Positions 15,926-18,089 of a DNA stretch of 18,089 nucleotides are shown here, one piece after another (the stretch's first letter is position 1; each line of letters begins with the position of its first letter). Made by a program: the position numbers and the translations under genes. The notes below the pieces were generated by a model. The model saw nothing but the letters and a program-made list of their open reading frames with translations. It was not told the origin of the DNA and searched no databases. Origin of the DNA: an uncultured Haemophilus sp. (GTDB taxonomy: Bacteria; Pseudomonadota; Gammaproteobacteria; Enterobacterales; Pasteurellaceae); the NCBI GenBank assembly GCA_905205995.1, contig CAJLFU010000033.1, forward strand, positions 1-18,089. The letters run 5' to 3'.

Positions 15926-15970
15926 GAATACCGAAATCTAGCCATATGCTAGACTTCGTCGGCGGTATTC
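15926..15970 (-). promoter_or_regulatory. Strong hairpin in the predicted cstA 5' leader
   Basis: As minus-strand RNA, an inner 11-bp stem (CGAAGUCUAGC, 15958-15948, with GCUAGAUUUCG, 15942-15932, including one G-U pair) closes a 5-nt loop. An outer 6-bp stem GAAUAC/GUAUUC (15970-15965 with 15931-15926) continues it after a 6-nt one-sided bulge. It ends about 11 nt before the AGGAG box. No T-run follows, so it is not a standard terminator. Confidence 0.65.
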
Positions 15971-15995
15971 TAAGTTAAAATTCTCAAAATCAAAA

Positions 15996-16001
15996 AGTTT
16001 A
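15996..16001 (-). promoter_or_regulatory. Candidate -10 box of cstA, class II CRP promoter
   Basis: TAAACT on the minus strand (four of six matches) implies a start near 15989. The centre of the CRP site is then at -41.5, the canonical class II spacing. No good -35 box is present, as expected for an activator-dependent promoter. An alternative -10, TAGAAT at 15972-15967, would give about -70.5 (class I) but would remove part of the leader hairpin from the transcript. Confidence 0.5.
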
Positions 16002-16022
16002 ATTTTTACAATGTTTCAAATT

Positions 16023-16038
16023 TGTGATCTATATCACG
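16023..16038. promoter_or_regulatory. CRP (cAMP receptor protein) binding site
   Basis: TGTGATCTATATCACG matches the CRP consensus TGTGA-N6-TCACA at nine of ten core positions. It lies between the divergent cstA and zinc-ribbon genes. It is of the ordinary TGTGA type, not the TGCGA type (CRP-S) used by Pasteurellaceae competence genes with Sxy. Relative to a plus-strand start predicted near 16074 its centre is at -43.5, so an effect on the second gene is possible but less well spaced. Confidence 0.82.
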
Positions 16039-16061
16039 TTTATCATTACGCTTTTTTCACT

Positions 16062-16067
16062 TACAAT
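16062..16067 (+). promoter_or_regulatory. Candidate -10 box of the zinc-ribbon gene
   Basis: TACAAT on the plus strand matches five of six -10 positions. The hexamer 17 bp upstream (TTTATC, 16039-16044) is a poor -35 and abuts the CRP site. The predicted start is near 16074, about 31 nt before the ATG. Confidence 0.45.
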
Positions 16068-16104
16068 AAACCCATAAATTCAAATAATTAAAAAAGGATC
16101 ATCA

Positions 16105-16338
16105 ATGGCTCTTACTCGCTGCCCTGAATGTCGTAAAAAAATCAGCGAATCCGCTCAATTTTGTCCAAATTGTGGTTTTTCTTTTAAAGAAGAAGATCTT
16201 GAAATTTACAAACAAAAACTCGAAGAGCGACGCCAACATAATGCCGAAATTAATCGAAAAAGCACTAAACTTCACCTTATTTGGTTCGCTATTTTCACCA
16301 TCGTTATTTTGCTTGCAAGTTGGCTGACAGGGGAATAA
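16105..16338 (+). CDS. Small zinc-ribbon, coiled-coil membrane protein
   Basis: A 77-residue protein of unknown function. The N-terminus has a CPEC ... CPNC zinc ribbon (Cys 6, 9, 20 and 23), as in the zinc-ribbon domains of many small bacterial proteins. A charged, probably helical stretch follows (about 28-52, EEDLEIYKQKLEERRQHN). One C-terminal membrane segment (about 56-74, LIWFAIFTIVILLASWL) anchors it with the zinc ribbon probably cytoplasmic. AAGGA at 16094-16098 is 6 nt before the ATG. It is a single-gene unit, divergent from cstA and ended by a paired uptake-sequence hairpin. The fold is clear; the role is not. Confidence 0.88.
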   Translation: MALTRCPECRKKISESAQFCPNCGFSFKEEDLEIYKQKLEERRQHNAEINRKSTKLHLIWFAIFTIVILLASWLTGE

Positions 16339-16379
16339 AAAGTGCGGTCAAAAAACGATAAGAATTTTGACCGCACTTT
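16339..16379. terminator. Terminator made of two inverted DNA uptake sequences
   Basis: A 15-bp perfect inverted repeat (16339-16353 with 16365-16379) with an 11-nt loop. Each arm contains a complete Haemophilus-type uptake sequence, AAGTGCGGT at 16340-16348 (plus) and at 16378-16370 (minus). Such head-to-head pairs commonly act as terminators in H. influenzae. The hairpin starts immediately after the zinc-ribbon stop codon and sits 3 bp from the stop of the AAA+ remnant. It therefore probably once served as the shared bidirectional terminator of two convergent genes. Confidence 0.88.
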
Positions 16380-16382
16380 AAT

Positions 16383-16429
16383 CAGAACCCAATCCGTCGT
16401 GTCGTTGCTGAAAACTCTGGTTTCACGTC
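16383..16429 (-). pseudogene. Remnant of the 3' end of an AAA+ ATPase gene
   Basis: This 47-bp stretch matches 17150-17196, the 3' end of the AAA+ gene at the right edge, at 41 of 47 positions in the same orientation. On the minus strand it reads DVKPEFSATTRRIGF then a TGA stop; the intact gene reads EVKPAFSATTRRIGFC then TAA. Four of the six differences are silent. Similarity stops abruptly at about 16430, where the upstream part of the gene should be. Silent-biased divergence suggests a piece of a once functional allele rather than a decayed local copy. Confidence 0.82.
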
Positions 16430-16486
16430 GATGGGGTATTTTTTATTGGCTTAGTCCAATGTTTTTACATATTAGGAAGCATTAAA

Positions 16487-16948
16487 ATGAAATTACTTCG
16501 AATGATTTTTCTGGTATTGATTGTCAGTGCATGTAGTAGCCCTAAGCCTGATAACTTTGCCAACGCAAAATACGAGTTTGCACAATTTGTAAGAATGGCA
16601 GTACATTTAGATGACCAATTCATTCATGAAGCACACAATTACCGTGCTGAAAATAGACATCTAACTGGCGATAAAGCGCAAAAACAAAAAAGCGTGCTTA
16701 AATGGCTTAAGGAAATTAATAGTAAGCAAATTCAAAAAATGAATAGCTTAGAGATTGAAGATCCCGAAGTTAACAGATTGAGAACGCTCTTTATCCAAAA
16801 CAGACTAGATACTGAAAAAGCTGTTGAGAATGATGGATATGCAAAAAAACCAAGCGAAAAGGCGATGGAAATAAATCAAAAAATAAAACGTGATAAAACG
16901 GAATACCACCAATTATTTGATACTTTGAAGAAAAAATATCCAGCTTAA
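16487..16948 (+). CDS. Small lipoprotein of unknown function
   Basis: A 153-residue protein I do not recognise. MKLLRMIFLVLIVSAC is a clear lipoprotein signal peptide with lipobox V-S-A-C (Cys16). The residue after Cys is Ser, not Asp, so export to the outer membrane is likely. The mature part (about 138 residues) is charged, lysine- and glutamate-rich and appears wholly helical (QFVRMAVHLDDQFIHEA, KSVLKWLKEINSKQIQKM, KIKRDKTEYHQLFDTLKKK), with no further cysteine. AGGAAG is 7 nt before the ATG. I found no convincing promoter in the 106 bp upstream, only a small ATTGG/CCAAT hairpin at 16445-16460. It lies between the AAA+ remnant and an Actinobacillus-type uptake sequence, inside a probable transferred cassette. 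Confidence 0.85.
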   Translation: MKLLRMIFLVLIVSACSSPKPDNFANAKYEFAQFVRMAVHLDDQFIHEAHNYRAENRHLTGDKAQKQKSVLKWLKEINSKQIQKMNSLEIEDPEVNRLRTLFIQNRLDTEKAVENDGYAKKPSEKAMEINQKIKRDKTEYHQLFDTLKKKYPA

Positions 16949-16954
16949 ATAAAC

Positions 16955-16963
16955 ACAAGCGGT
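16955..16963 (+). repeat. Actinobacillus-type DNA uptake sequence (ACAAGCGGT)
   Basis: ACAAGCGGTCAAAA matches the core and part of the extension of the second Pasteurellaceae uptake-sequence type, found in the Actinobacillus pleuropneumoniae branch (A. pleuropneumoniae, Mannheimia, H. ducreyi). All other uptake sequences in the window are of the AAGTGCGGT type. It lies 7 bp after the lipoprotein stop. Confidence 0.7.
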
Positions 16964-16976
16964 CAAAAAAGAATAA

Positions 16977-17105
16977 AATTTTACAAACTCCGATGCTAAA
17001 TTGCCATTTGCTTACGTTAAAGGTGGTGTTTCTTATACCTTCTCTATTGTAGCAAATGCATTAGGTAAAGATTACAAAGCACAAAAACACAATAGAATGA
17101 GCTAA
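16977..17105 (+). pseudogene. Startless coding remnant upstream of terminator
   Basis: An open stretch of 42 codons runs from just after an in-frame TAA (16974-16976) to TAA at 17103-17105, with no usable start codon at its beginning. From residue 6 it reads SDAKLPFAYVKGGVSYTFSI and continues to NRMS. The amino-acid mix (a hydrophobic, glycine-rich core, then a lysine-rich tail) looks protein-like. It ends just before a strong terminator, as a real 3' gene end would. I do not recognise the family. It may be the truncated C-terminus of a donor gene, or chance. Confidence 0.45.
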
Positions 17106-17106
17106 A

Positions 17107-17137
17107 AAAACCTCCACAAATTCCTTGTGGAGGTTTT
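17107..17137. terminator. Bidirectional intrinsic terminator
   Basis: Stem CCTCCACAA (17111-17119) and TTGTGGAGG (17125-17133) with a 5-nt loop, flanked by AAAAAAA on the left and TTTTATTTT on the right. It can therefore end plus-strand transcripts from the lipoprotein side and minus-strand transcripts of the AAA+ gene, whose stop is 8 bp away. Confidence 0.92.
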
Positions 17138-17145
17138 ATTTTGGG

Positions 17146-18089
17146 TTAACAGAACCCTATCCGCCTTGTCGTTGCAGAAAACGCTGGTTTCACTTCACAT
17201 TCGCCTTGCAGTGCAATTAACCAATCTTGCACCTTTTGAAAAGGCGAAAATTGATGACGACGAGCCACTGCAGCAAAATCGCCTGGCGTCAGCAAATTAA
17301 GCGAGTCAATCTGACTTAAATCCTCTTCCGATAACAACGGCAACCCTAAAATTTCTGCTTGTTGTTTAGCAAAATCTAAGCGTTGTGGCAGCGTTAAATA
17401 ATCAAACTTCAATTTTAAATCAAAACGCCGTAATGCTGCCGGATCCAGCACATTCATCAAATTCGTTGAAACCACCATTAAACCTTCAAAACGCTCAATT
17501 TGTGTCAACATCTCATTGACTTGAGAACGTTCCCAACTACGTTCTGCACCGTCGCGTGAAAACAGGAAGGTATCCACTTCGTCCAGCACTAGCAAACAAT
17601 TATCACGCTTCGCCGATTCAAATGCCTCCGCAATTTTTTGTTCTGTTCCGCCGACATAAGGATCGAGCAAATCAGAGCCTTTGCAAAGCAACAACAGCAT
17701 ATCTAACTGCTCGGCAAGCCAACCTGCCCAAGCGGTTTTCCCTGTGCCCGGCGGACCATAACAACAAATTCTGCCTTTTTTGGTTCGCATTAATCCTTCG
17801 GTGATTTTATGAATATTTTCATTGCAGGAAACCCAGTCAAGCTGATAACTCAGTTTACCTTCCACCAACGGCTCAATTTTCTTTTTACCTTGTGCCTGTA
17901 AGGCTTCATTAAAGAGCGTAAGCAAGACCTCAGAAAAAGCTTTTTTGCCGTTATCAACCGCATTTGCTACATTGAACACGCGCATTAAAATCGCCGGTGA
18001 AAGTGACCGCACTTTGGCAAAATGCTGCACGTATTCCGCCGTTAATTTACCGCCTGCCAGCTGCGAAATTAACGCCGATTTATTTTTCA
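17146..18089 (-). CDS. AAA+ family ATPase, C-terminal part (runs off right edge)
   Basis: The frame is open to the right edge, so the GTG at 18030 is not needed as a start; 313 C-terminal residues are visible. They hold one classic AAA module: Walker A GPPGTGKT (about 111-118 of the visible part), Walker B LLVLDEVD (165-172), sensor 1 VVSTN (205-209), and the arginine-finger region ALRRFD (218-223). The pattern resembles the FtsH/Spastin/Vps4-like group (COG0464) of single-module ATPases with a long N-terminal part. The partner or substrate is unknown. TAEYVQHFAKVRSLSPAIL precedes a helical linker. The 3' end is duplicated as a remnant at 16383-16429. Confidence 0.88.
   Translation of the reverse strand, partial: KNKSALISQLAGGKLTAEYVQHFAKVRSLSPAILMRVFNVANAVDNGKKAFSEVLLTLFNEALQAQGKKKIEPLVEGKLSYQLDWVSCNENIHKITEGLMRTKKGRICCYGPPGTGKTAWAGWLAEQLDMLLLLCKGSDLLDPYVGGTEQKIAEAFESAKRDNCLLVLDEVDTFLFSRDGAERSWERSQVNEMLTQIERFEGLMVVSTNLMNVLDPAALRRFDLKLKFDYLTLPQRLDFAKQQAEILGLPLLSEEDLSQIDSLNLLTPGDFAAVARRHQFSPFQKVQDWLIALQGECEVKPAFSATTRRIGFC
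18006..18014 (-). repeat. Haemophilus-type DNA uptake sequence (in AAA+ gene)
   Basis: Exact AAGTGCGGT on the minus strand in the AAA+ gene. Here it is read in the third frame as Lys-Val-Arg (AKVRSLSP), unlike the Thr-Ala-Leu or Ser-Ala-Val readings in the dcw genes. Confidence 0.88.

Noticed and set aside
18028..18030. GTG as the start of the AAA+ gene
   Set aside because: The frame stays open for 19 more codons to the window edge with protein-like sequence, and the Haemophilus uptake sequence here is within coding sequence. The gene is simply cut by the window.
1..18089. Mobile elements, CRISPR arrays, toxin-antitoxin pairs, tRNA or rRNA genes
   Set aside because: No transposase, integrase, regularly spaced repeats or RNA gene signatures were seen on reading. 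The repeat at 16383/17150 is a gene-end duplicate, not a target site or att site.

Overview
The window comes from a gammaproteobacterium of the family Pasteurellaceae, most likely a Haemophilus close to H. parainfluenzae. I infer this from 15 exact copies of the Haemophilus-type DNA uptake sequence AAGTGCGGT (about one per 1.2 kb), the AT-rich composition, and protein sequences very close to those of H. influenzae. One example is a PBP3 whose residue numbering matches H. influenzae exactly. This is chromosomal DNA. About 14 kb is conserved core and about 4 kb at the right end is more variable.

Positions 1-14225 hold most of a division and cell wall (dcw) cluster, read entirely on the minus strand. 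In transcription order it is mraZ, rsmH, ftsL, ftsI, murE, murF, mraY, murD, ftsW, murG, murC, ddlB and the start of ftsQ, which runs off the left edge. The order is canonical for gammaproteobacteria, and all genes are intact and tightly packed, with overlaps at murF/mraY and ddlB/ftsQ. The genes supply the cytoplasmic steps of peptidoglycan synthesis (MurC-F, Ddl), the lipid steps (MraY, MurG), septal polymerisation and cross-linking (FtsW, FtsI), divisome scaffolding (FtsL, FtsQ), and the regulators MraZ and RsmH. A promoter followed by three GTGG boxes at exact 10-bp spacing precedes mraZ and fits MraZ autoregulation.

Positions 14273-16338 hold a minus-strand CstA-family transporter gene with its own terminator, and a divergent plus-strand gene for a 77-residue zinc-ribbon membrane protein. 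A near-consensus CRP site lies between them. It sits exactly where a class II activator would for cstA, and the predicted cstA leader contains a strong hairpin.

Positions 16339-18089 are the accessory part. A terminator built from two inverted uptake sequences is followed by a 47-bp remnant matching the 3' end of the AAA+ ATPase gene that lies further right. Then come a small lipoprotein gene of unknown function, one copy of the other Pasteurellaceae uptake-sequence type (ACAAGCGGT, Actinobacillus type), a startless coding remnant, a second terminator, and the AAA+ ATPase gene (minus strand, running off the right edge). The simplest reading is that a lipoprotein cassette entered by natural transformation and recombined at the 3' end of the AAA+ gene, leaving a piece of the old allele behind. 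I see no phage, IS element, CRISPR array, tRNA or rRNA. Nothing here amounts to a clear new multi-gene system; the recombined lipoprotein cassette and the cstA leader are the parts most worth following up.
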